This document shows positions 1-10,732 of a stretch of 64,000 bases of DNA, in pieces. The notes under the pieces are model-generated. The model had not been told where the DNA came from. It did no database searches and was given only the letters and a program-made list of their open reading frames with translations. Both the position numbers and the translations under genes were made by a program. Source of the DNA: Gavia stellata (lineage: Eukaryota > Chordata > Aves > Gaviiformes > Gaviidae); assembly GCF_030936135.1 (NCBI RefSeq), contig NC_082596.1, positions 9,400,155 to 9,464,154 on the forward strand, written 5' to 3'. Within the stretch, counting starts at the first letter, position 1, and every line of letters starts with the position of its first letter.

Positions 1-2691
1 CAGGACTGAGACTCTGGTTCTCTTGTACACTCCAGCCTATCCCAGTCCCTTCCCCCTCATTCCAGGGGAGGCAAAATTCAATTTTGCATACCCTGCTGGG
101 AAGTATTGACCCTGTTCTGCATAAGAAGTGTTGAAAATAGTGATCCTTCCCTGATACAATCTCAGACAGTCAGCAACTGTAGGATATCCTGACCTAGGGG
201 CTAACATGCAATTATCTTTGATGGAACACTCCTCTGTGAATCTATGTAGTCATTATTTCACACTAACTATGCTTATAAACCTCCATTCTGTATCCTGTGG
301 CCGCAAGCTTCATGCTTCAATTATGCATCTTGTAAATATTGGCCTTTGTTTATTTCAAGCCTGCCAACATTTCCTTGGGGATACCTAGTTCCTTTGATTC
401 TTCCTGTTGTCTTTCTCAGAACCTTTTCTACTATCACATCTAGGAATGACCAGGACAATATGTAACAAGTGAGTGCTCTGTGGTTTTACACAGCAGCATG
501 TTATCTCTCACTTTCCTACAGATTCTTAATGATCTCTTATCTTTTGAATACTGACAAGCACTGAGCCCACATATTTATAAAACTATCTACAGGAAGCTCA
601 AATTTTATTTCCTGAGTTTCAATAGCTAGACAAGAACCTGCCACTATGTACTGACAGATCAAGCTGGCTTAGGTAGAGTTATTTTGTCCTTTGTATTTAG
701 ACACATTGAACTATTGTTTCATTCAACCACCTAACCACTTGTGATTTTCAGAAATTTTTGCACTCAGACAGTTTGAGATATGACTACTGCAAGTCATTTT
801 ATCACCTCAAAATTCATCTTAGCGAATACTATAATCTCATTATTCATCTCTTTTTCTGGACCGTTTGAGAGTTGAGCAGTTCAACTTTGAGCACAGGTCT
901 CTCTGGGGATCCACAGATAATCCTTCTCCATTGTGAAAAATGACCATTTATTCCTGCTCTGTTTCCTGTCTTTAAGAAATTCTTAATCCTTGAGGTGACC
1001 TACCTTCTTCTTATGCCATGACAGCTTAGTTCCCTTCCTAATCTTTCAACCTTGTCAAAAGTTTTTTGAAAAACTGAGTGCATTATATCAACTAGAACAT
1101 CCTTTTCCACATGCTCACTAAAAATATTTCTATTTGAGTTGAAATATTGACAGTAATACTTTCCAGTGACTAGTGATTTCAGTTGTTTCCATTTTCAGTA
1201 TCTAACCTGAGATGCCTTTAGAGGACCCTGATTTTTCACTTTTCCAATAAGTGCTGAGACCCTACCTTTAGTCATTCCCTTGGAGGAGTATAAACTTGAA
1301 CACAAGGGATCATCAGCTCCTGCTTAAAATCTTAGTTTCTGTGTGGAAATACACAAACAGAAAGTAGAATACAGTACCATTTCTGATGATGCTGAGGACA
1401 GAAGCTGGTCACAAAACAAAATGGTAAGGAATTTCAAAAAGCACAAAATAAACACTGCTTACTTCCCATCCAGCTTTTGTCAAATTAGATAAGGTAAACA
1501 CACAAGAGTTTTTTCCCAAGCAGGCAGACAGAATGAAAAAAGATGCTACCACTTGCAGAGAAAGCAGAGGAGAGCACTAGAGTCCTCCCCACTTCTGGAC
1601 TGGAGTTGAGGAGGAGGCAGAATATGCTGAGATGCCAAAGGCAACAAAGTGCAAAAACTTTTCAAGCACTTTTTTCCATGTCACTTCCTGACAGTAAACA
1701 GCTGGGACCTTTGCAGGCAGGTGCCAGGCACCTGCCATCTTCACTTCCACAGCAATCTGGCTGTACAATGTTTTTCAAAAATATCATTTTCAATGGGAAT
1801 ATCATTCCAGCAGAAAAGTTCCCCAACAGCTAGCAGTGCAAATTTTTACTTTTACCTTCAGAAAACCATTTCCAAGTTCCTTTTTCAATTTCTTTCAAAG
1901 GTAACGAGCTCTTATTCTACGGTAGAGCTGGAAAGAGCTGAATGTTCTCTTGTTCCATTTAGACTTGAAAGAACATATCACTTGCATGTCAACAGTCTTT
2001 AGTAGATCCACTTTGTACATCATTTGCATGCCTTTGACTGTATAACAATTAAGAAATTAGTATCTGCATATGATGTATCTTTCTGGGAAATGTTAAGAAG
2101 TCAGTGAGAAGCTTTAACATATTCATCATATTCATTGTCATTTTGGGGAGAAGCAATTACAGTGGCTCCACTAAATTTACTACTGCACTCTGTCAGGGGA
2201 TTCAGACCTTGACAGTTTACCCTTGGATATTCTGATAGTGTAATATTGAAATACGGCGGACCATAAAAAATGCAAGAGTTTTTTAGACCTTAGTCAAGAA
2301 ACTCATTGTGAATTCCATTGTAAAGTATTTTGGAGTGAAGCATGACTTAGGAGTCTAAATATAGCCTTTCAAATGGCAGTAGCAAATGCATCAATGAACC
2401 TCAGAACATCACTCAGGAGAAAGAGTGGTGATCTGAATACAGGATTTGCGAACAGGTGCTAATCCTTCTTCCACTAAATCCTTAGGAACTTGGGCAGTTT
2501 TTGTTGGTCTCCTCCATTCTGGCATTTCAAGACAAGAAAGGCTGCGCAGTCAAGGATCCAACTACATCTCCATGCATAGGTGTTGAATCCTTGGAAACAA
2601 GGTCGAATTCTTGCAGCACCTTTGCATATAAATCCACTCACGCAACACTAACTGGTGCTAAGGGTGTGTGTGTCAAACCCTGCACAACTGG
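1..2691. other. Intergenic AT-rich sequence, no gene seen
   Basis: I see no exon-like, RNA-gene or recent-repeat sequence here. Open frames are short and have no recognisable protein similarity. If vertebrate gene order holds (DNAAF11/LRRC6 lies upstream of KCNQ3 in mammals), this would be distal upstream flank of KCNQ3, but no DNAAF11 exon was recognised. Confidence 0.6.
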
Positions 2692-2732
2692 GAATAGAAT
2701 AGAATAGAATAGAATAGAATAGAATAGAATAG
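2692..2732. repeat. (GAATA)n pentanucleotide microsatellite, about 8 units
   Basis: About eight uninterrupted GAATA units, which read ATTCT on the other strand. It sits exactly at the 3' end of the minus-strand CR1 copy that follows. It most likely grew from the CR1 3' tail, whose normal unit is an ATTCTATG-type octamer, by loss of the ATG part and slippage. A tract this pure is probably length-polymorphic. Confidence 0.92.
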
Positions 2733-3144
2733 TTGAGTTGGAGGGGACCTACAACGACCATCTAGTCCAACTGCCTGACCAAGAGATAAAGCATATTATT
2801 AAGGGCATTGTCCAAACGCCTTTTGAACACTGACAGGCTTGGGGCATCGACCACCTGTCTAGGAAGCCTGTTCCAGTGTTTGACCACCCTCTTGGTAAAG
2901 AAATGCTTCCTAATGTCAACTCTGAACCTCCCATGACTCAGCTTTGAACCATTCCCATGCATCCTGTCACTGGATACCAGGGAGAAGAGATCAGCACCTC
3001 CCTCTCCATTTCCCCTCCTCAGGAAGCTGTAGAGGTTCCTCAGCCTCCTTTTCTCCAAACTAGACAAACTCAGAGTCCTCAGCTGCTCCTCATAGGATGT
3101 TCCTTCCAGCCCTTTCACCAGCTTTGTTGCCCTCCTCTGGATGC
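2692..3144 (-). mobile_element. CR1 LINE fragment, 5'-truncated, minus strand
   Basis: Read on the minus strand, this carries the C-terminal part of CR1 ORF2: a frame at 2762-3144 with the family blocks [35 protein letters not shown] and [13 protein letters not shown]. It ends in a short 3' UTR whose plus-strand reading begins GTTGAGTTGGAGGGGACC. Only the end of ORF2 remains; the endonuclease and catalytic reverse-transcriptase motifs are absent, as expected from 5' truncation during target-primed reverse transcription. Its 3' UTR differs from the copies near 5 kb, 30 kb and 34 kb, so it belongs to another CR1 subfamily. The frame is still open across the fragment, suggesting moderate age. 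Confidence 0.92.
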
Positions 3145-4861
3145 AAAAGAAGAGGACCTTCATTCCCTTTCACAGATTTGCTTAGAGTTTAATTGAGGAC
3201 AGCAGCTTTACTCTGTGCCAGTGTAGAGAAACAGAGGCTAGGCTGCAGAAGAGAATTCAACCCTTCTATGAGGTTGATGGGGCCCTGCCTTCTTGGCCCT
3301 TGTTTGCTGTCATATCTCAAAAGTTGCACAATCCAACAGAGGCAATGACAGCTAGTGTCTTTCCTCCAGTCTTCATGTGCAGTCCTTCCCATCCATGGCT
3401 TGGTGACAAATGCATTTTTCTCCACCACACTTCAAACAAGCAACACCCTAACGACAGGTATTGCCGTGACTATCTTGTGTGTCAGTTCTATTGCCTTAGT
3501 CCTCACATTGCCCATCAAGTGATTAATTTAACCCTTAATATGGCCTAGGAGGGAGAAGACTGTTGACTTTTCTTTCTCCTACAGGACACTCTGTCCTTCT
3601 CCTGCTTTATCTACCCAATCAGTAGTGCTGCTGGAGGCCCTGTTTCTGTCACCACCACCCTGTAGGCATCCTTCAGGCCTGTGCAGGATGGTGCTGCTTG
3701 CAGAGCTCCAGGTGTTGTGCAGGTAGGAACTCACACAGAGCTGACTGCAGGATGGGGACTCAACCCTCTGCCTTACTGCTGCTCCAGCCTGATTCCTGGT
3801 GGTGTTTTCATATTCAGACAATGTGGTCTTGCTGAAAGCTTTGTGCTCATTGCCCCCCCCCCCCCCCCCCTTTTTTTTTTTAGCTTGACATGTACCCTGC
3901 AGCTTCCAGAGATTACTTATACCTGCTTCTTTCTCATCAGGGACTTCTATAATCCTCACAGAGTTGATGGAATTACCTGATCACAGTCCTCACTCCCTCT
4001 GCTTCCTGTTTCAAAGTGGGAACATGTGGTTTGTAAGGCAGCAGAATTCCTGCCTGCAGTGGTGATGGTAGAGAGCACTGTAGTACCCATACTATGGCTG
4101 GCTGACAAATTCACGGTTTCCACTGGAAAGCTTTCCCAGTTTGCTTTTAGGTAAGATTTAACTCCTGAGACTGAATTTGCAAAATTACTGAAAAGCAGAA
4201 GGGTTTGCATGGAATAAAAATTTTGTCAACAGTTTAATAGGCTGCTTCTGAAAATGTGGCTCTTCATTTATTTGCGCTCTAAGTCCATGTTTCTGGTATA
4301 AACACAGCTCTCTTCTGATTATGAACTTGCTCCGCTTTTTCCTAGTTGTAGGATTTTATGTTTCATTGGCAGGACCTTTTTTCATTCATTTGTTTTCTTT
4401 GATATTTTTTGCTGTTTCTGGCATGAAGCTCATGCTCTCTACAGATAGTGGTGAGTCTGGGATCAAGGCAAGGTGTTGTGTGTGCTAAGAGACAGATTTG
4501 ACACCAAATGCATCAGTAGAGTGCCAAAGCACATAAAAGTAATGGTCCAAGAAATGCTGGCTCCTACCCTAGGGATCTTACAATCTAAAGACTTGGTTAC
4601 TTGGGAAAAGTGACTGCATGTTATCTGTGAATTCATGTCATCCTTGTTACTCCAAGCAAAATGTCATCTAGAGAGTTGAATACAGGCTATGTCTGAGACA
4701 CATTGCTTGATAGTCAGCACAGAGCAGTTACTGAACTCACTGCATAAATTACTGGGAAGTAAATTTCCTGTGAAGAAAACTTTTTTTATAGGCACGACAA
4801 GGAAAAAGACATATGAAGAATAAAATGCATTCAGAATATCACTTTCTTAAGAAAGTCAGCA
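3145..4861. other. Intergenic sequence between CR1 copies
   Basis: No gene is recognised. The stretch contains the C/T homopolymer tract at 3853-3881. Two overlapping open frames on opposite strands near 3579-3980 cross that homopolymer, reading as poly-Pro/Phe on one strand and poly-Lys/Gly on the other, and are not credible genes. Confidence 0.6.
3853..3881. repeat. C18-T11 homopolymer tract
   Basis: Eighteen C residues run directly into eleven T residues, giving an asymmetric polypyrimidine tract. Length calls here are error-prone in any sequencing technology, so the exact count should not be trusted. Such a tract can adopt triplex-like structure, but nothing else around it suggests a function. 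Confidence 0.93.
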
Positions 4862-5082
4862 TCGGGAAAAATTTCTTTAATGAGAGAGTGGTGAAGCACT
4901 GGAACAGGCTGCCCAGGGAGGTGGTGGAGTCACCATCACTGGAGGTGTTCAAGGAACGTGTGGACGTGGCATTGCGGGACATGGTTTAGTGGGCATGGTG
5001 GTGTTGGGTTGATGGTTGGACTTGATGATCTTGAAGGTCTTTTCCAGCTTAAATGATTCTGTGATTCTATGGTTCTATGATT
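4862..5082 (+). mobile_element. CR1 LINE 3' end, plus strand
   Basis: A severely 5'-truncated CR1: the last ORF2 codons (blocks [19 protein letters not shown] and [14 protein letters not shown]), a stop at TTTAG, the 3' UTR with TTGGACTTGATGATCTTGAAGG, and a tail of GATTCTGT/GATTCTAT octamers. The tail ends at 5082, where a second CR1 in the opposite orientation starts without any spacer. No functional domain remains. Confidence 0.95.
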
Positions 5083-5303
5083 CACAGAATCACAGAATCA
5101 CTAAGGTTGGAAAAGACCTTCAAGATCATCAAGTCCAACCATAAACCTAACACTGCCAAGTCCACCACTAAACCATGCCCCTAAGTGCCTCATCCACACG
5201 TCTTTTAAAAAACTCTAGGGATGGTGACTCCACCACCTCCCTGGGCAGCCTGTTCCAGTGACTGACAACCCTTTCGGTGAAGATATTTTTCCTAATATCC
5301 AGT
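4862..5303. repeat. Tail-to-tail CR1 inverted repeat, arms about 220 bp, no spacer
   Basis: The plus-strand CR1 (4862-5082) and the 3' part of the minus-strand CR1 (5083-5303) form two arms of a near-palindrome with its centre at 5082/5083. Near the centre the arms share a run of about 35 identical bases around TTGGACTTGATGATCTTGAA. A transcript across it would fold into a long hairpin. Confidence 0.9.
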
Positions 5304-5885
5304 CTAAACTTCCCCTGACGCAACTTGAGGCCATTTCCTCTTGTCCTATCACTTGTCACTTGGGAGAAGAGACCAACACCCACCTCTCTGCAACCCCCTT
5401 TCAGGTAGTTGTAGAGAGCAATGAGGTCTCCCCTCAGCCTCCTCTTCTCCAGACTGAACAACCCCAGTTCCCTCAGCAGCTCCTCATCAGACTTGTGCTC
5501 CAGACCCCTCACCAGCTTCGTCGCCCTTCTCTGGACACGCTCCAGCACCTCAATGTCTTTCTTGTAGTGAGGGGCCCAAAACTGAACACAGCATTCGAGG
5601 TGCGGCCTCACCAGAGCCGAGTACAGAGGCACGATCACCTCCCTGCTCCTGCTGGCCACACCATTTCTGATACAGGCCAGGATGCCGTTGGCCACCTGGG
5701 CACACTGCTGGCTCATATTCAGCCAGCTGCTGATATACACCCCCAGGTCCTTTTCTGTGGGGGAGCTTTCCAGCCACTCTTCCCCAAGCCTGTAGTGTTG
5801 CATGAGGTTGTTGTGACCCAAGGGTAGGACTCAGCACCTGGCCTTGTTGAACCTCATACAACTGGCCTCAGCCCACCGATCCGTA
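5083..5885 (-). mobile_element. CR1 LINE fragment, minus strand, about 800 bp
   Basis: Read on the minus strand: the ORF2 C-terminal third from GCTGAGGCCAGTTGTATGAG through the family blocks [35 protein letters not shown] and [20 protein letters not shown], then the 3' UTR and CACAGAAT-type tail (plus-strand view). It closely matches the plus-strand copy at 34373-35161 at protein level but lacks three residues (KKA), a 9-bp deletion in the [11 protein letters not shown] block. The catalytic FADD motif and everything upstream are missing, so it is immobile. Confidence 0.95.
5168..5821 (-). pseudogene. CR1 ORF2 C-terminal remnant, open for 217 codons
   Basis: This open frame is the C-terminal domain of a CR1 polymerase downstream of the catalytic palm. 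Conserved blocks are in the usual order: [68 protein letters not shown] and [20 protein letters not shown]. It has no catalytic Asp pair and no promoter, and its first Met is internal to the family alignment. It stays open because the element is fairly young, not because it is maintained as a host gene. Confidence 0.9.
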
Positions 5886-8800
5886 AAGTCTGCAGCGTCC
5901 CAGGCACTTGTTTGAAGACTTTTAGCTGGTAGTCATGGAGGGAATCTGACAGCAGGTGCCCCATCCTGAGCTCTTCCGGCAGTAGGAGTCAGCTGGCGAG
6001 TGACACCGGAAGGCTGAAGGTAAACAATCCACAGCACACGGTACTCAGCCATTCTCAGCATCCCTTGCTCTTTGATAAGAAGGGAGGATTTGCAGGACTT
6101 TTTGGTGAAATAAGCTCATAGAAAACAAACCTTTGCTTGTTAAATGCATGACACATCAGTTGCTTGTACATGCATCTAATTAGCACGGGATTTGAAGACA
6201 TCTCTGGGGGAAGCCAGAGGGTAGAGGAGGCATCACATTCTGCTTGTTTGTCACTTTTTCTTTGTCAAAACCATGTCATTTATGTTAAACGCCTTATTAG
6301 CCAGAGTCTGACTTTCTGACATGCAAAAATACATCCCTTTGAAACTAAGCTGTCCAGATTATGTAAGACCCAAGACACATTTCTTCCAGCCTTGCAATGG
6401 ATTAGTCTCTGTTACCAGCTCAGTGATCACTGACATCTTTTGTGTTTCATAGCTCTGCATATTTAGTTGCTGAGCAAACTGAGATCCCATTTTTTTGCCC
6501 TCTGGGTGCAGTGCCAAGGTGCAGTCAAGCAGCAAAGCATTTCAGTCAGGTATTCTATAGAAAACTTGTTTATGTCGTCCATGTATTCAGCCCAGTTCAC
6601 CCTTGTTAGTTTAAAACCCTAAGCAATCCTTAAATTGGACATGTGCAAGCACTCGATTTTAATTGAGGACCTATATTTTTCAAGTGTCTCTTCCTACCTC
6701 AGCCAAATTTTACTTACTTACATGAAAAGTACTCTCAACAGTCAGCTCTTTGCTTAGGCTGCAGCACATCCTAAGAGCTCTCCTGCAGAATTGTCATGCA
6801 CAGTGCAGTCTCATGTCATGCCTATGCATGACCTACGCAAGGTCACTTCACCGGTTTGTCCATCCTGTGTCCCCATGTCTCAGTATCTTCCAAGGATGGA
6901 CTGTCCGGTATGTGCATTACCGTAACTGACAGTCTTACAGAGTAAAAGATTTTGCAATCTCTTTTCTGCTGGGAAACTGTAAAGGGAGTTCACTGCCATT
7001 GAGAGCAGCTATTGCAAGTCCCACTGATAGCTGCATTTGCACAGGAGCCAGGGGACGAGTGTACAGAGGAGCCAGATTGGGAACGTGGAAAAGGGCACTT
7101 CAAAACACCAGTCATCTTTGAGAACACAGGCCCACAGAGATGAAGGTCATCCAGGAAACTGAGAGGTGAATATGTGCTGTGGAAAACTCATCAAAAAGAC
7201 CCGGACATGCTTGCAGAAGTTATTCATAGGGCTGTTGTAATCAGAGGGGCCATTACAGATAAAGGATGGGCACTTTGCAAACAGGACATATGAGGACATC
7301 CCACAATCAGTGTATCACTGGTAACACACCTTCCAGCAGCTTCCATCTGTCGATCTGTGGATGCATTCAGATAGCATTAATTTATCCTCAGACTCTCTAG
7401 AAGTAAGGCTGATTTACTTCACTCCCGTCCGCATGCTTATTATAGCGCAAAGTGGGGCAGAATGTCACCATGACAGTGAGGTTTTGCTTCCTTCAGATCA
7501 GGCTCAGAAGATGGTGGGACATAAAACAGCAAATATCAGGAAGCCTGAAGTAGCTCAGGAGCAGTGTAGTTATGGCTGATACCATGTAGACCAGACAGAG
7601 TTTTTGGGTGACGTGAAAGGCAGGGGTGACGTTTCACCTAGTGATATCAGTAAAAATTTTCAATTACTCCAGTGATCCTCCAGCTCACTGCAAATATTGC
7701 GCTAGCTCCAGATGTCTGGTTAGCATCAAATTGCTGAGCAAATAAAAAGCCACAAAATACAAAGAGAAATGAATGGAGTATCAAGCACTGCAGAGACAAG
7801 GAATACCAGAAGACATGGTTCTTCTCAGAAAATCAGCTCTTCCCTAGTGCGCACACCTGACAGTCTTTATTCAGCCTTTCTTGTCTTTATATAGAAAGAC
7901 AGCGAGAACAAATATATGTATAATTAAAAGATAGGGCTGAATTTGCACTGAAATGAACCATCATAACTGTAGGAATTCCTGATTTTTTATGTGCCTAAAA
8001 TATCTTCTTTGAATAATACTTGTGTTAATCTTATTTTTATTTTCAATTTATTCAATTCTGAAAAATTATTTAAGCTCCGGAGATGTCTTGAAAGAAGTCA
8101 CAGACAATTATATGCTCCTGCTTAATATTCAGAAGAAAGAGAAAAGAAGCTGTTAAAACTATCCATGGTCTGTGCCAGAGCTCCAAATGTCTTTTCTGAA
8201 AACTAATTACATCTTGGCATATGGAGTCCTGGCAAAAGTGTTGCAATAAAAATAGAGGACAAGAAAAGAACTAATTCTCTCCATTTAAAAAATAATTCAT
8301 AGAGCAAAACTCCTTGGTCTCCTGCTGCTTGCAAGCTGTTAATATAGAGCAGAAAGGAACGTTTCCTAATTTAGTATGGACTTTCTTCTAAGAACTGCCA
8401 ATTCTTCAGATGCTGGGGGAGAGCTAGAGTAGCAGAGCTGTCCAGAATATCGGAATTGTAATTGTTTTTGTCAGTCTTTGCTGCCTATCAGGAGAGACAC
8501 TGGCAAGTAATCCAATTAAAACAAGCATCTCTTATTTGGAGACTTGAACCCTAACAAGGAAATCCAGGCTCCAGTGAAGAAAATGGGAGTTTGCCATCAG
8601 CTTCAGTGAAACCAGGATTAAAAGAATTGGTCTTGATTTTAGAAATCATCGATGGGCAAGAAGGACATTTGAAGTATATGCTTAAAAATAAACTATTCAT
8701 TAAGTCCCTTTGACTTTAATGCGGGACATTATGTTGGAAGTGTAACTGTCAGACACTTCAGCAAGATTCATCTCATCTACCTTTAGATTTCTACCATGTA

Positions 8801-10710
8801 GATATCTGTCCGTCTCCTAGTCACTCTTCACACTTTTATAGTCATGGAGAGAAATAAGCACCTTAAAGATGTGAGTAATCTACTTTTGGTGTTTATGACA
8901 AAGTGTTTATTTCTCCAGATTAACTAGAAAAGGATTCTTGGGCTACATCTGTGCAATTAATTTAATAGTGTTGATTCTCCACACAGATTGTGGAAATTGT
9001 TCCTGGTGCATTTTCTGCCTGGAGTCAACTAATATGCTCCCAGGTAGTCCCCAGATAGAGCTGAGGAGCTAACACAAGCCAGGGTCATTCCCCACAGGCA
9101 CTATGGATGCAGTTATTCTATTTCACAGGGGAAAGAATTTGTTCATACAGAAGTGGGCAGCTGCCCTTCATGTCAGATAGCAGGGATGTAGACATAACCT
9201 AAGAGACTTGGTCCAGTTTACAGGTTAGCTTTGGAGGTGTCTGCATTCAGCCACATGAATGGCTTTTGTACATCTGAGAGTAGCTGAAATTCATTTTTTC
9301 TTCATCATATAGAAATTATTCTATGGCACAGAATTTCTATGATGGCAAGGGCAGACATGGCAATCAAGCAAATCGCATCGTGTGTTGTAAAGCGAGATTA
9401 ACAAGAAAGCACTGTCAGCAGCAACGGAACTGAATTTCCTTGCAATTTTGATGCAGCATTCATCCTCTCTGAGCCTGGCCTGGCCGGCAGGAATCTAGAA
9501 AGTCCAGAAAACAAGTTCAACATGTTGCAGCTCCTGTGCAACCCTTGGTCTGCATTACTTCGAGCAAATGGGAACCCAACTGTGTGCTCAATGCATGCCT
9601 GTATGAGAACTTCCAATGTTCATCTTGCTACATCTGGCTTTTATACAATAGCAAAATAGTATTTTCACATTCATATAGAGGGAAGGAGAGTTAAAGCTAA
9701 ATAGATACTGAGCTGTCACATGGTGACAGCACATTCCTGAACATTTCTCAGATTTCATACACTTTGTGCCTTTTAGTGCTCAATATTTTTCTTCCAAGAT
9801 TTATTTATTATAGAAGAAAGCTAATCTTGAAACACTTGTGACTTTGGGTATGTGCTTCTGAAATTCAGTTTGAGATAGAATGGAGATATATTAGTTTACC
9901 TAAGGCCATGGAGAAAGTCAGCTTCAGTCCTGCCAATCCCAGATCAGTTTAGAAGAGTGTGATTTTTCCAGAGTCTGAGTAGATATGCTGTACAAAGGAT
10001 AAGGAGAACATTTTCGCCACCCAATTTTATGGGAAATGTTTTCTGAATCAGCCAAGAGACTTTAATCCCAGTGCCACTGAAATAAAAAATGACAGGACTT
10101 CAAATCATGAGGACTATTTAAGAACTTTAATTAGATTGCGTCTTAATATTTTTTACCTATGTCACTTTTCACTGGAAGTCAGTTGGGAAAGATACTGCTG
10201 CATCTTTAAACTATTTTCATGATATATAATGAAAGTATATAATGCAAATATGTTACTTTTCATTTTCAAGCAAAACAAAATGTACATTTCAATAAACTAT
10301 TATTGCCTGTGGTTTTGGTGGTTAGACAAATGTTAATACTTGTTAAACTGTTAATACTTGCTACCCGTGCAAGTTTAGGTTTTTTTACACAGAATTATTG
10401 TATGAGGTTCTGGATTCATTTAGACCAAAATGAAGAGGTAGAGTCATACCTGTTATGCTTCAAATTAAGGAGGTGTGTACTTCATTTAGTTTAACATCTT
10501 CTGCATTAATGAGGATGGCATGATATCTAGGAACACTGCCCTGGGGAAAACACCAAGAAACTAGTCCCTTGTATTGATTACACACATACACAAAATTATT
10601 CAAATTTACTACCATTTTATCAAGATCATATTATTTCTACAGCTTCACCTTGTATTTTATTACCGAGGATAATTGTAGCAAACAATCAAAACATTCTCAT
10701 TTATGCTAAT

Positions 10711-10732
10711 GTTTTCTTTTTCTTTTTCTTTT
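10711..10732. repeat. (TTTTTC)n-type pyrimidine microsatellite
   Basis: About three and a half imperfect units of TTTTCT. A short tract with no feature attached to it. Confidence 0.75.

Noticed and set aside
3579..3980. Overlapping open frames on both strands across the C18-T11 tract
   Set aside because: Their middle is homopolymer-encoded and the ends match nothing; the frame depends on an uncertain homopolymer length.
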